The notes under the pieces are model-generated. The model saw nothing but the letters and a program-made list of their open reading frames with translations. It did not search any database and was not told the origin of the DNA. The position numbers and the translations under genes are program-made. This document shows positions 43,452 to 51,025 of a stretch of DNA of 64,000 nucleotides, piece after piece (position 1 is the first letter of the stretch; the number at the start of each line of letters is the position of its first letter). Source of the DNA: Candidatus Eisenbergiella merdigallinarum (GTDB lineage Bacteria; Bacillota; Clostridia; Lachnospirales; Lachnospiraceae); the NCBI GenBank assembly GCA_019119355.1, contig DWXE01000043.1:62001-126000 (forward strand), read 5' to 3'.

Positions 43452-43480
43452 ACTATAATGACTCAACCTTCTTTTGTCAA
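43452..43480 (-). promoter_or_regulatory. acc operon promoter
   Basis: TTGACA (43480-43475), 17 nt, TATAGT (43457-43452) on the minus strand. The -35 directly abuts the first base of repeat copy 2 at 43481. Confidence 0.85.
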
Positions 43481-43556
43481 GTGGGAGCTTGCTCACGAAG
43501 CTGCATTTTGTCGCATGCGCCTATAGGGCGGACGCCCGACATGAATCATTTGACGG
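43481..43556 (+). repeat. Dispersed 76-nt intergenic repeat, copy 2
   Basis: Plus-strand counterpart of 5025-5100, 71 of 76 positions identical and no gaps. It starts exactly at the edge of the acc -35 box. The 43557-43738 remainder holds only non-coding sequence up to the ECF gene. Confidence 0.85.
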
Positions 43557-43738
43557 ATGGCTTGGCTGAATTGTTACGATCTGCCGCGAACCGGCAACGG
43601 TTCTGCCGCATCAACTGGCCTGCTCAAAAAAATACAAAATGGTACTTTTTCTCAAGCCAGTTTTGTGTATACTGTGTGTATGGAAAATAGTTGAGGCCGA
43701 ATCGTTTCCAAAACTACATGATTATGAGGTGACCCGTT

Positions 43739-44341
43739 ATGAAAAATGAAAAGATACAGAAACTCGTGCTGACCGGCGTTTTCGCCGCCCTTTCCTACGT
43801 GATCTTCACCTTCCTTCAGTTCAAGATCCCGCTTCCCGGAGGGGACGCCACTTCCATCCATCTGGGCAACGCGGTCTGCGTGCTGGGGGCCCTGATCCTG
43901 GGCGGCTTCTACGGAGGGCTGGCCGGCGCCATCGGGATGACCATCGGAGACCTTCTGGACCCCGTCTACGTCGTCTACGCGCCCAAAACCTTTTTGCTCA
44001 AGCTGTGCATCGGCCTCATCGCCGGGCTCATCGCCCACCGGCTGGGCCGCATCACGCACCGGACCGACCGGAAGGCCATCGGCAAATGGGTTCTTCTGGC
44101 AGCGCTGGGCGGGCTTTTGTTCAACACCGTCTTCGATCCCCTGGTGGGCTACCTGTATAAGCTGCTCGTCCTCGGAAAGCCGGCGGCGCAGATCGCCCTC
44201 ACCTGGAATATCCTCTCCACCAGCATCAACACGGTCATTTCCACCGTCGTATCCGTGGTGGTCTATATGGCCCTGCTGCCTTCGCTGAAAAAAGCCGGAC
44301 TGTTCTTTACTATCGGGAAAGAAAAGAGTAAAATGGACTAA
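43739..44341 (+). CDS. ECF transporter S component (probably vitamin B6-related)
   Basis: This 200-aa membrane protein of the ECF substrate-binding type has about six hydrophobic segments, starting KLVLTGVFAALSYVIFTFLQ. The family pattern of small glycines (LGALILGGFYGGLAGAIGMT) and the DLLDPVY stretch are visible. S components bind a vitamin and use shared EcfA/A'/T modules, which are not encoded here. GAGGTGA lies 6 nt before the ATG. The PdxY-type kinase gene follows by 41 bp, which suggests uptake of pyridoxine, pyridoxal or pyridoxamine (inference). Confidence 0.88.
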   Translation: MKNEKIQKLVLTGVFAALSYVIFTFLQFKIPLPGGDATSIHLGNAVCVLGALILGGFYGGLAGAIGMTIGDLLDPVYVVYAPKTFLLKLCIGLIAGLIAHRLGRITHRTDRKAIGKWVLLAALGGLLFNTVFDPLVGYLYKLLVLGKPAAQIALTWNILSTSINTVISTVVSVVVYMALLPSLKKAGLFFTIGKEKSKMD

Positions 44342-44382
44342 AGCGCGGTTTGCGCCATCCATTCGAAAGGAGATTTCCCCTC

Positions 44383-45264
44383 ATGAATTACCGGATTCCG
44401 CCCAGGGTTGCCATGTTCAACAGCTTCGCAGGGTACGGGCGCTGCTCCACCACGGAAGCGGTCCCCATTTTGAGCGCCATGAGGGTGCAGGCCTGCCCTG
44501 TCCCCACCGCTGTTTATTCCAACCACACCGGATTCCCTTCCTATTATTGTCATGATTTTACCGGGCAGCTCCCAGACTATCTGAGCCAGTGGGAGCGGCT
44601 CGGTCTCGCGTTTGACGGAATTTATGTGGGCCTGCTGGGGCAGAAGGAGCAGATCCCCGTGGTGGCGGATTTCATCCGGCAGCAGAGGCAGCGCGGATGC
44701 CCTCTGGTCCTCATCGATCCCATCATGGGAGATCACGGGAACACCTATCGCCCCGTGAGCCCCGAATACTGCGAAGAGATCAAAGAGCTCGTCCGGCTGG
44801 CCGATATCATCACGCCCAACATCACCGAGGCGTGCCTGCTCACCGGCGTCCGCTACAAGGACAACGGATGGCGCCAGGAGGAGCTCGTGGATATCTGCGA
44901 AAAGCTGCACGCTTTCGGCCCCGACAAGATAGCCGTGACGGGCCTGCAGCGCCGTTCCCCCCAGGGCTATTACGACAGCTTCATCAACTTCGTCTCCCAG
45001 CGCCGTCCCGAAAGCGGCTCCCTGGAGACCACCAGCACCGTCACCCGCACCGCCGGCCCCTCCAGGCACGGCACCGGGGATATTTTCGCAGCCATCGTCG
45101 CGGGCGACGCGGTAAGAGGGGAAGATTTCGTCGCGTCCGTGGAAAAGGCCGCTTCGTTCATCAGCCTGTGCATCCACGCGTCGGACGAGCTGGGCATCCC
45201 GGAATCCGACGGCATCTGCTTCGAGAATTTTCTGGACGCCCTCATCCCCCGGGACGAATCCTGA
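44383..45264 (+). CDS. Pyridoxal/pyridoxamine kinase, PdxY type
   Basis: This 293-aa ribokinase-fold enzyme phosphorylates a B6 vitamer to give pyridoxal 5'-phosphate. It has MFNSFAGYGRCSTTEAVPIL, the GLLGQKEQI-type strand, VLIDPIMGDHGNTYRPVSPE, DIITPNITEACLLTGV and the anion-hole/catalytic-base motif SRHGTGDIFAAIVAG. AAAGGAG lies 10 nt before the ATG at 44383. It is co-transcribed with the ECF S component, which makes the pair a salvage unit. Confidence 0.92.
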   Translation: MNYRIPPRVAMFNSFAGYGRCSTTEAVPILSAMRVQACPVPTAVYSNHTGFPSYYCHDFTGQLPDYLSQWERLGLAFDGIYVGLLGQKEQIPVVADFIRQQRQRGCPLVLIDPIMGDHGNTYRPVSPEYCEEIKELVRLADIITPNITEACLLTGVRYKDNGWRQEELVDICEKLHAFGPDKIAVTGLQRRSPQGYYDSFINFVSQRRPESGSLETTSTVTRTAGPSRHGTGDIFAAIVAGDAVRGEDFVASVEKAASFISLCIHASDELGIPESDGICFENFLDALIPRDES

Positions 45265-45315
45265 AGGAGGAAGCACGTCTCACAGAGGGAGCGTGTCTCA
45301 TGGAACAGGCTCGTC

Positions 45316-46014
45316 TCACTCTTCCTCCGCCATCCGGTAGCCCACTCCGATCTCCGTATGGATATACCGGGGTTCGGCCGGATTCTGTTCCAGCTTGCGG
45401 CGGATATTGGCCATATTGACGCGCAGAATCCGGTTGTTGTCGTCCATATAGGGGCCCCACACGTGGGAGATGATGGCGTCGTAGGTCACCACCCTTCCGG
45501 CGTTGGCCGCCAGAAAGGCCACGATCTTATACTCCACCTGCGTCAGGTGGACTTCCTCTCCGTTTACCCGGACCGCTCTTTTGCCGAAATCCAGCTGCAG
45601 CCCTCCGGTGATGAAGACGTTCTCCGCCTTCGTCTGTCCGGACGCGGCCCCGTGGCGCAGGGCGGTACGGATCCGCGCCATCAGCTCCGGGGAGCCCACC
45701 GGCTTGGTGATGTAGTCGTCCGCGCCCAGATCCAGGGCCTCCACCTTCTCCTTCTCCTGATTTCTGGCCGAGAGCACGATGATAGGCATCCCGGACCATT
45801 CCCTCACCTTCCGGATGACTTCCATCCCGTCCAGATCCGGAAGCCCCAGATCCAGCAAAATGAGATCCGGACAAAGGGAGGCGGCCAGCGCCAGCCCTTC
45901 CTTTCCCAAACGCGTGCTCACCGCCTTATACTCCTGGGCCTTCAGGCTCGTGGCGATGAAATCCGCGATATTTTCTTCATCTTCTATGATCAGTACCGTC
46001 GCTTTTGTCTGCAT
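45316..46014 (-). CDS. KdpE-like OmpR-family response regulator
   Basis: The 232-aa protein has an N-terminal receiver (VLIIEDEENIADFIATSLKA, phosphoryl Asp in LILLDLGLPDLDG, Lys in DDYITKPVGSPELMARIR). A winged-helix DNA-binding domain follows (VHLTQVEYKIVAFLAANAGR, VWGPYMDDNNRILRVNMANI). The sequence type is KdpE, which answers potassium limitation, but no kdpFABC, ktr or trk genes are adjacent. The cognate kinase is directly upstream with a 19-bp gap. Confidence 0.92.
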   Translation of the reverse strand: MQTKATVLIIEDEENIADFIATSLKAQEYKAVSTRLGKEGLALAASLCPDLILLDLGLPDLDGMEVIRKVREWSGMPIIVLSARNQEKEKVEALDLGADDYITKPVGSPELMARIRTALRHGAASGQTKAENVFITGGLQLDFGKRAVRVNGEEVHLTQVEYKIVAFLAANAGRVVTYDAIISHVWGPYMDDNNRILRVNMANIRRKLEQNPAEPRYIHTEIGVGYRMAEEE

Positions 46015-46033
46015 CGTTTCCTCCGAATTCCTC

Positions 46034-47128
46034 TCATTCTCCCGGCAGCGTGAAACGGATTTCCGCCCCGCCGCCGTGATTGCGCGCCTCGATGGTCCCG
46101 CCGTGAGCCGTGATAATGGTCTTGCAAATGGACAGCCCGATGCCCATCCCCCGGTAGCTGTCCGCCTCCCCGCTTCCCGTGGAAGCCTCGCCGTCGAAAA
46201 TGGTCTTCAGCCGGTCCGGCTCGATCCCCGTACCGTAGTCCTTCACGCAAAAGACCGCGGAACTCCCCTCCGTTCCGGCATACAGCTCCATCTCCCGTTC
46301 GCTGTGAGCGTGATAGAAGGCGTTCTCCATCAGGTTGATGAGCACCTGTTCGATGAGCATGGCGTCCATGGGAACCATGATGAATTCATCCGGCAGGCTG
46401 ACCTTCACCTTCGCCTCCGGGATCCTCTTTTTAAACCGGCGCACTGCTTCCGCCATCACCTCTTCCACCGGCTCCAGCGATTTGTTCACGCTGGCCGAAT
46501 CGTCCCGGATCCTCGTCACCGTCAGAAGGTTTTCCACCATATTCAAAAGCCAGTTGGCGTCCTCCCCGATGTGCCTGACCATATCCCTCTTCTTGTCCTC
46601 GGAAAGGAAGGCCTCGTTTTCCAGATAGGAGCTGCTGGCGCCGATGATCCCGGTCAGGGGCGTGCGCAGGTCGTGGGACACGGCCCTCAAAAGGTTCGCG
46701 CGCATCCTCTCCTTTTCCGCCTCCATCAGCTTCTTCTCCTGGCTGGCCAGAATGCCCGACTGCTGCTTCGTATAGGAGGTCACGGCGCTGACGGCCACCG
46801 CGATGACGAGCATGCAAAAGAAGGTCACCGGATACCCCTTCATGGAAAAATCCCAGCAGAAATAGGGGTAGGTAAACAGGTAGTTGACGCATCCCACGCT
46901 GACCATGGCGGCCACGATCCCGGGCACGTACCCCCGGGTGAACCGGGGGATAAAAATCAGCGCCACCGTGTAAAACATCACGATGTTCACCGACCCTTCC
47001 GACAGCATGTGATACAGCCCGGCCACCGCCGTCACCCCGGCCAGGATCGCCGTCGTCACCAGCGTATTCTTCCAGGTGATCTCCCACTTTTCCCGCCACC
47101 AGTTCCCGTTGCGGAATTTTTCCATCAT
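46034..47128 (-). CDS. KdpD-like sensor histidine kinase without the N-terminal KdpD domain
   Basis: This 364-aa kinase corresponds to the C-terminal half of KdpD. It has four close membrane segments of the DUF4118 type (about 25-115), then HisKA with phosphorylated His in RAVSHDLRTPLTGIIGAS and an ATPase domain (LMENAFYHAHSEREMELY, VKDYGTGIEPDRLKTIF, GMGIGLSICKTIITAHGGTI). It lacks the KdpD sensor and Usp-like cytoplasmic region. ATG at 47128 follows AAAGGA. It is paired with the KdpE-like regulator. Confidence 0.9.
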   Translation of the reverse strand: MMEKFRNGNWWREKWEITWKNTLVTTAILAGVTAVAGLYHMLSEGSVNIVMFYTVALIFIPRFTRGYVPGIVAAMVSVGCVNYLFTYPYFCWDFSMKGYPVTFFCMLVIAVAVSAVTSYTKQQSGILASQEKKLMEAEKERMRANLLRAVSHDLRTPLTGIIGASSSYLENEAFLSEDKKRDMVRHIGEDANWLLNMVENLLTVTRIRDDSASVNKSLEPVEEVMAEAVRRFKKRIPEAKVKVSLPDEFIMVPMDAMLIEQVLINLMENAFYHAHSEREMELYAGTEGSSAVFCVKDYGTGIEPDRLKTIFDGEASTGSGEADSYRGMGIGLSICKTIITAHGGTIEARNHGGGAEIRFTLPGE

Positions 47129-47280
47129 CGCCCTCATCCTTTCCGGGGCGCCCGCCCCCGGCCGTATCCGCGCTCGCTGTCCGTTGCCCGGCAAATGTCC
47201 GCCCATGCGAGCATGGCGGTCGCTTGCCGGGCTTATCGCGCAAAACAGGGCTGCCGCATCGCTGCTACAGCCCCATTCCC

Positions 47281-47784
47281 TCAGTCGTTTATAATCACCC
47301 GTTCGATCCGTCCGATGTAGAGCCTGTGGAAATCCTTCTGGGGATACCACTTCTCCACCACCGACCGGTCGCAGAAAGAACTCTCTTCCATGGGGCCGGC
47401 GAACTGCTTTCTGCAGATGAGCGTCATCCGGCTCTCCGAAAAGACCGGCGCTCCGTCCACGATCCGCTCCGTCAGGCCGCATGCCGCGATTTTGTCCTCG
47501 TCCCTGCCGGAGACCGTCCCCATGTGGTTCATGATCTCCCGCTTATCCTCCGGCATAATTCCCAGGGAAAAGGTGTCCGCCCGGTCCAGAAACGTCCTGG
47601 TATAACGCTGGGGACGGACTACGAGGAAGGCGGAGGGCTTTCCCCACATCACGCCCAGGGCTCCCCAGCTGGCCGTCATGGCGTTGCTCTTCTCCCCGTC
47701 GCTGGCCGCCGCCAGCAGCCACTGGTTCCCGATCAGGTCAAAAACGTTATCCGGAAGCTCTTCCGGTCTGATTTCCCTTGCCAT
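47281..47784 (-). CDS. Flavin reductase family protein
   Basis: This 167-aa FMN-binding split-barrel protein has NQWLLAAASDGEKSNAMTAS, GKPSAFLVVRPQRYTRTFLD and MNHMGTVSGRDEDKIAACGL, the usual flavin-reductase-like order. The partner and electron acceptor are unknown. The gene stands between the KdpD-like kinase (150-bp gap) and a PspC gene (18-bp gap). It may be the last gene of the PadR operon. Confidence 0.88.
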   Translation of the reverse strand: MAREIRPEELPDNVFDLIGNQWLLAAASDGEKSNAMTASWGALGVMWGKPSAFLVVRPQRYTRTFLDRADTFSLGIMPEDKREIMNHMGTVSGRDEDKIAACGLTERIVDGAPVFSESRMTLICRKQFAGPMEESSFCDRSVVEKWYPQKDFHRLYIGRIERVIIND

Positions 47785-47802
47785 CGCGCATCCCTCCTGC
47801 TG

Positions 47803-48012
47803 TCAGTCCACAATTCCGTCATCCTCCGGAATGATCACCGAAAGGATGAAGTATAAAATCAATCCCAAAAATCCCGCTCCCGCGATCAGGCTGATCACCA
47901 CATAGAGCACCCGGATCACCGTGGGGTCGATCCCCGTATACGTGCCGAGCCCGCCGCAAACGCCGCAGACCATCCGGTTGGATGTAGAACGGTACAGTTT
48001 CTTCTGACTCAT
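47803..48012 (-). CDS. PspC domain protein
   Basis: This 69-aa membrane protein matches PspC (KKLYRSTSNRMVCGVCGGLG, YTGIDPTVIRVLYVVISLIA). A hydrophobic segment follows and an acidic end (VIIPEDDGIVD). PspC proteins relate to envelope stress responses. ATG at 48012 has GTGAGG upstream; the longer reading to 48087 would overlap the DUF4097 gene. It belongs to the PadR-DUF1700-DUF4097 operon. Confidence 0.92.
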   Translation of the reverse strand: MSQKKLYRSTSNRMVCGVCGGLGTYTGIDPTVIRVLYVVISLIAGAGFLGLILYFILSVIIPEDDGIVD

Positions 48013-48061
48013 CTTCTTTGCCTCACTTTCTGCGGGACGGTTTGAAACCGCCCGCTCTATC

Positions 48062-49075
48062 TTAACGCGATTTCCACAAAATTTCAATACTGCCCATGGA
48101 GGATTCCAGCTTCATTTTCCTGTCCGAACCGTTTTCCACTGTTTTTTCCCGGTCGAGTCCGGAATAATCCCGATCTCCCACGGTAATATTTCCCATATCC
48201 GTTTTGATCTCGTAGTTGAAATCGTCTTCCTCTTCCGCCAGGGTCATGAGGATGCTTCCCATATCCGTGGATGCCGTCACGTTTCCGGATACGCTTCCCG
48301 ACAGCTCCACGCTCCCCAGGTCCGACGTCGCGCAGACGTCTTTTCCGTCAAACTCTTCCACCAGAATGCTCCCCAGATCCGTGTCGGCCTCCAGCCAGCC
48401 CGCATTCAGCTCCCCGATTTCGATGGAACCCAGATCGGATTCCAGAGAGACCTCTCCGGCCTCCAGCCGGTCCGCGGAAATGTTTCCCAATCCCGCGGAC
48501 AGCTCCGCCGTCTCCCAGGCCGCTCCCTCCGGGACCGTCAGCACCAGCTTTCTTTCGCCGTTCTTAAATACCTCCTTTTTCCTGCCCACATCCCGAAGGC
48601 GGAGCGCGCCGTCCTTCACATAGCACTGGATCCGGCTCACGTTATGCCCCTCCAGAGAAATGGTATCGCCTTCCCCCTCCACGATCTCCAGGGCGTGAAT
48701 GCCCAGCTCCACCTCCAGGTCGCAGGGAAGCGCCCCGTCCCAGATCACGGTATCGCCGAAATCGCCGTCGAAAATTTTCTCGCCGTCCTCAGCCTCTTCC
48801 CCGATCCATGTGGAAGCGCTGCTCCAAAAAGGCAGGTCCAGCCAGCCGCCTTCCGCTCCGTCTTCGATCGCATCCCCCAGCTCCTCCAGGGAATCCTCCA
48901 GAAATCCCAGTCCCGGCAGATTGGAGACGCCGTACCAGGGAAAACGCAGCCGTCCGTGATGGACTTCGAACTGTCCGTTCCCGCCCGCGGCGGCCCCGAT
49001 CCCAAAAAGGACCACCCCCGCCGCGATGCATCCGGCAGCCGCAAAGAGCGCTCTTTTCGTTCCCTTTTTCATCAT
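48062..49075 (-). CDS. DUF4097 family protein (beta-helix putative adhesin)
   Basis: This 337-aa protein has one N-terminal membrane segment (about 8-28) and an extracytoplasmic DUF4097 domain. It shows its repeating pattern of short beta turns (LSAGLGNISADRLEAGEVSL, ESDLGSIEIGELNAGWLEAD, TDLGSILVEEFDGKDVCATS, TDMGSILMTLAEE). The regular DLGSI/DMGSI repeats suggest a beta-solenoid. It overlaps DUF1700 by 4 bp. Such proteins accompany PadR and DUF1700 in Firmicutes and are thought to act in envelope stress sensing. Confidence 0.9.
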   Translation of the reverse strand: MMKKGTKRALFAAAGCIAAGVVLFGIGAAAGGNGQFEVHHGRLRFPWYGVSNLPGLGFLEDSLEELGDAIEDGAEGGWLDLPFWSSASTWIGEEAEDGEKIFDGDFGDTVIWDGALPCDLEVELGIHALEIVEGEGDTISLEGHNVSRIQCYVKDGALRLRDVGRKKEVFKNGERKLVLTVPEGAAWETAELSAGLGNISADRLEAGEVSLESDLGSIEIGELNAGWLEADTDLGSILVEEFDGKDVCATSDLGSVELSGSVSGNVTASTDMGSILMTLAEEEDDFNYEIKTDMGNITVGDRDYSGLDREKTVENGSDRKMKLESSMGSIEILWKSR

Positions 49076-49794
49076 CCTCTCCCTCCTTTTTTACGAAACA
49101 GGCCTCCGCAGAAATCCGCCGCCTTCCGGCAGGCGTTTGGGAACAGCTTCCCCAGCAAAAAGACGAGGAGCATGGTCAGCAGAATGCCGCATCCCACCGT
49201 GATCAGGCTCGCCCCGATCCCCATCAGGGCGCCCGCGGGGAACAAAAACAGATCCGCTAGGGATTCGAAGAAAGCGACGGCTCCCACCGCGATGAAGATC
49301 ACGCCCAGCAGCAAAAAGACCAGAATCAGCGGGATAAAGACAGCGGCCAGAACCACTGCGACGATTCCCAGCGCCAGGGCCACCGGCAAGATGACGGGGG
49401 AAGCCAGGATGCAGAGGATGACGATCAGGGCCACGGTCCCGCCGCTCATGCCCCGCTTCTTTCCTCCGGTCCGATACCTGCGTCCGTAATCCCTTCCTCC
49501 TTCCTTCCGGGCAGCTCCCCTTTGGGAGATCACTTCGTTTTCCCTTTCCTTCGGTTCCCGGCTGTATCCCTCTTCGGAAAACCCGCCCCGCTCCGGGTCG
49601 CCTTCCCGCAGGCCCTCCCGGATGGACTGCGCCAGTTCCTCCGGCGTTCCCAGCGCCTCCAGAACCTCTTCCTCGTTCTCCACGCCGGCGTCGTTCAGAT
49701 AATCGTTATAATACTGGATGGCTTCCCTTCGTTCGCTTTCCGGAAGATCGGAAAGCAGAAGCTCCACCCTCTTCATGAAATCAATCCTGTTCAT
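49072..49794 (-). CDS. DUF1700 domain membrane protein
   Basis: The N-terminal DUF1700/HAAS part of this 240-aa protein (NRIDFMKRVELLLSDLPESE, YYNDYLNDAGVENEEEVLEA, GTPEELAQSI) resembles a degenerate regulator-binding helix bundle. Next comes a charged Gly/Arg linker (about 70-110), and four hydrophobic segments follow. The ATG at 49794 overlaps the PadR stop as ATGA. In known operons DUF1700 proteins pair with PadR repressors, probably linking membrane state to transcription. Confidence 0.9.
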   Translation of the reverse strand: MNRIDFMKRVELLLSDLPESERREAIQYYNDYLNDAGVENEEEVLEALGTPEELAQSIREGLREGDPERGGFSEEGYSREPKERENEVISQRGAARKEGGRDYGRRYRTGGKKRGMSGGTVALIVILCILASPVILPVALALGIVAVVLAAVFIPLILVFLLLGVIFIAVGAVAFFESLADLFLFPAGALMGIGASLITVGCGILLTMLLVFLLGKLFPNACRKAADFCGGLFRKKGGRG

Positions 49795-50114
49795 ATTCCG
49801 CGTCCTCCCTCGAACATGCCCGTAATCTTCTCCGAATAGCGCTCCCATTCCGCCCTGTACAGACGAAGCTGCGCGCTGCCCCGGGCCGTTATCCTGTAAT
49901 ATCTCCGGTTGCGGCCTCCGCATTCCATGTCGTAAACCTCCAGGCAATCATCCTTCTGCAACCTCCGCAAAACCGGATACAGCGTGGACTCCGACAGATC
50001 GATGGCCTGCCGCACTTCCTGGGTGATCTTGTACCCGTATGTTCCCTCCGGTTCCCGGGAGACAACGGCCAGCACGATGGCGTCCAGCAGCGCTGAACCC
50101 GTATTGAATACCAT
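49791..50114 (-). CDS. PadR family transcriptional repressor
   Basis: This 107-aa winged-helix protein has LLDAIVLAVVSREPEGTYGY, recognition helix region AIDLSESTLYPVLRRLQKDD, and the wing VYDMECGGRNRRYYRITARG. It has the short C-terminal dimerisation helix of subfamily 2. As first gene of the operon it probably represses its own promoter at a palindrome 57-67 bp upstream (50171-50181). Confidence 0.94.
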   Translation of the reverse strand: MVFNTGSALLDAIVLAVVSREPEGTYGYKITQEVRQAIDLSESTLYPVLRRLQKDDCLEVYDMECGGRNRRYYRITARGSAQLRLYRAEWERYSEKITGMFEGGRGI

Positions 50115-50170
50115 GTACGCTCGCTCCCTTCTCTCATTCCTCTTCCCTCGGTTTCATATCATATAATACT

Positions 50171-50228
50171 ATACAATGTATAATATTGTTTACAGCTATA
50201 ATATATATCATATAATATTATCTGTCAA
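50171..50228 (-). promoter_or_regulatory. PadR operon promoter with palindromic operator candidate
   Basis: Minus-strand TTGACA (50228-50223), 17 nt, TATATT (50205-50200). Just downstream is the exact 11-bp palindrome ATACAATGTAT (50171-50181), suited to autoregulation by PadR. The whole stretch is extremely AT-rich. Confidence 0.7.
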
Positions 50229-50285
50229 CGATTATTTCCGAAAGGATTTCTAAAGATTTTCCGGCGTATTTCCTATCGTATAAAA

Positions 50286-50325
50286 ACCGCCCCGCAACTG
50301 GGCATCGGCCAGTTGCGGGGCGGTT
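50286..50325 (-). terminator. Terminator of the lipoprotein gene
   Basis: ACCGCCCCGCAACTGG pairs exactly with CCAGTTGCGGGGCGGT around a 7-9 nt loop. On the minus strand T5 follows, immediately after the stop codon at 50337. Confidence 0.95.
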
Positions 50326-50336
50326 CCTGTCAAAAA

Positions 50337-50918
50337 TCATTCCGAAATATTGAATTCCCTGATCCCGATGGCTCCGCTGTCCTCCATTTCCAGAATCACG
50401 AAATTTTTATCGTCGCCTACGGTCATCTTTCCGCCTTCGATCTTCTGCTTTCTGACGTCGCAGTTTTCCACGGCTTTCAGCAGCGCGTCCGTATAGAGCG
50501 CGTCCAGGCCGAGCTTTTCCAGATCCTCTTCCGATTTCAGGACCGTCTCCTCGCCCTTTTGGCGCACGGTCACGGGAAAGGCGCACAGGCTGGCCAGATA
50601 TTCCGTCGTCAGCCCTGTGGTGATTTCCATCTGCACGGTCTCTCCCATGGACCAGAAAAGAGCGGTGTCCAGATCGGAGTCTTCCAGGGATTCCTCCGGC
50701 TCACTGGATGCGGCTTCCGATCCGGTTTCCGCAGCTTCCATCCCTTCCGCCGTTTCCTCTCCTTCCGAAGCCCGCTCCGTTTCTTCCGTCACAACCGCGC
50801 TCTCCGTCCTCTCCTTCGGATCCGCCTGCGCCGCGCCTCCGAATCCTCCGGGCAGCGCGCAGGCCGTCAGCTGCGCCGCAGCCAGAAGCCCTGCCGCCAG
50901 TGCTGTAAGTTTTTTCAT
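50337..50918 (-). CDS. Lipoprotein of unknown function downstream of a two-component system
   Basis: This 193-aa protein has a lipoprotein signal peptide (MKKLTALAAGLLAAAQLTAC, lipidated Cys20), then an acidic Glu/Ser/Ala linker (about 32-80) and a small C-terminal domain. That domain reads WSMGETVQMEITTGLTTEYL, GKMTVGDDKNFVILEME. I do not recognise the family. AAAGGAGG lies 6 nt before the ATG. A 107-bp gap to the kinase gene contains a tandem 10-bp direct repeat typical of response-regulator sites, so it is probably a target of that system. Confidence 0.8.
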   Translation of the reverse strand: MKKLTALAAGLLAAAQLTACALPGGFGGAAQADPKERTESAVVTEETERASEGEETAEGMEAAETGSEAASSEPEESLEDSDLDTALFWSMGETVQMEITTGLTTEYLASLCAFPVTVRQKGEETVLKSEEDLEKLGLDALYTDALLKAVENCDVRKQKIEGGKMTVGDDKNFVILEMEDSGAIGIREFNISE

Positions 50919-51004
50919 GATATGTCCTCCTTTTGAATCAATCCTTTCGGGGAACGCCCCCGCTTTTCTTATTCTGTCAGATTCATCTGAAGGTTTCCCT
51001 TATG

Positions 51005-51024
51005 ATTTCTTAAACTTTCTTAAG
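51005..51024 (-). promoter_or_regulatory. Candidate response-regulator binding site
   Basis: Two adjacent 10-bp units ATTTCTTAAA and CTTTCTTAAG (plus-strand reading) share TTTCTTAA-like cores one helical turn apart. They lie about 90 bp upstream of the lipoprotein start. Tandem repeats at 10-11 bp spacing are the usual OmpR/PhoP-family target. Confidence 0.55.
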
Positions 51025-51025
51025 G

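Noticed and set aside
43481..43690. Open frame reading MGACSRSCILSHAPIGRTPD on the plus strand, similar to another at 4816-5127
   Set aside because: The similarity is due to the 76-nt dispersed repeat; neither has a convincing ribosome-binding site and the frames diverge right after the repeat, so these are not genes.
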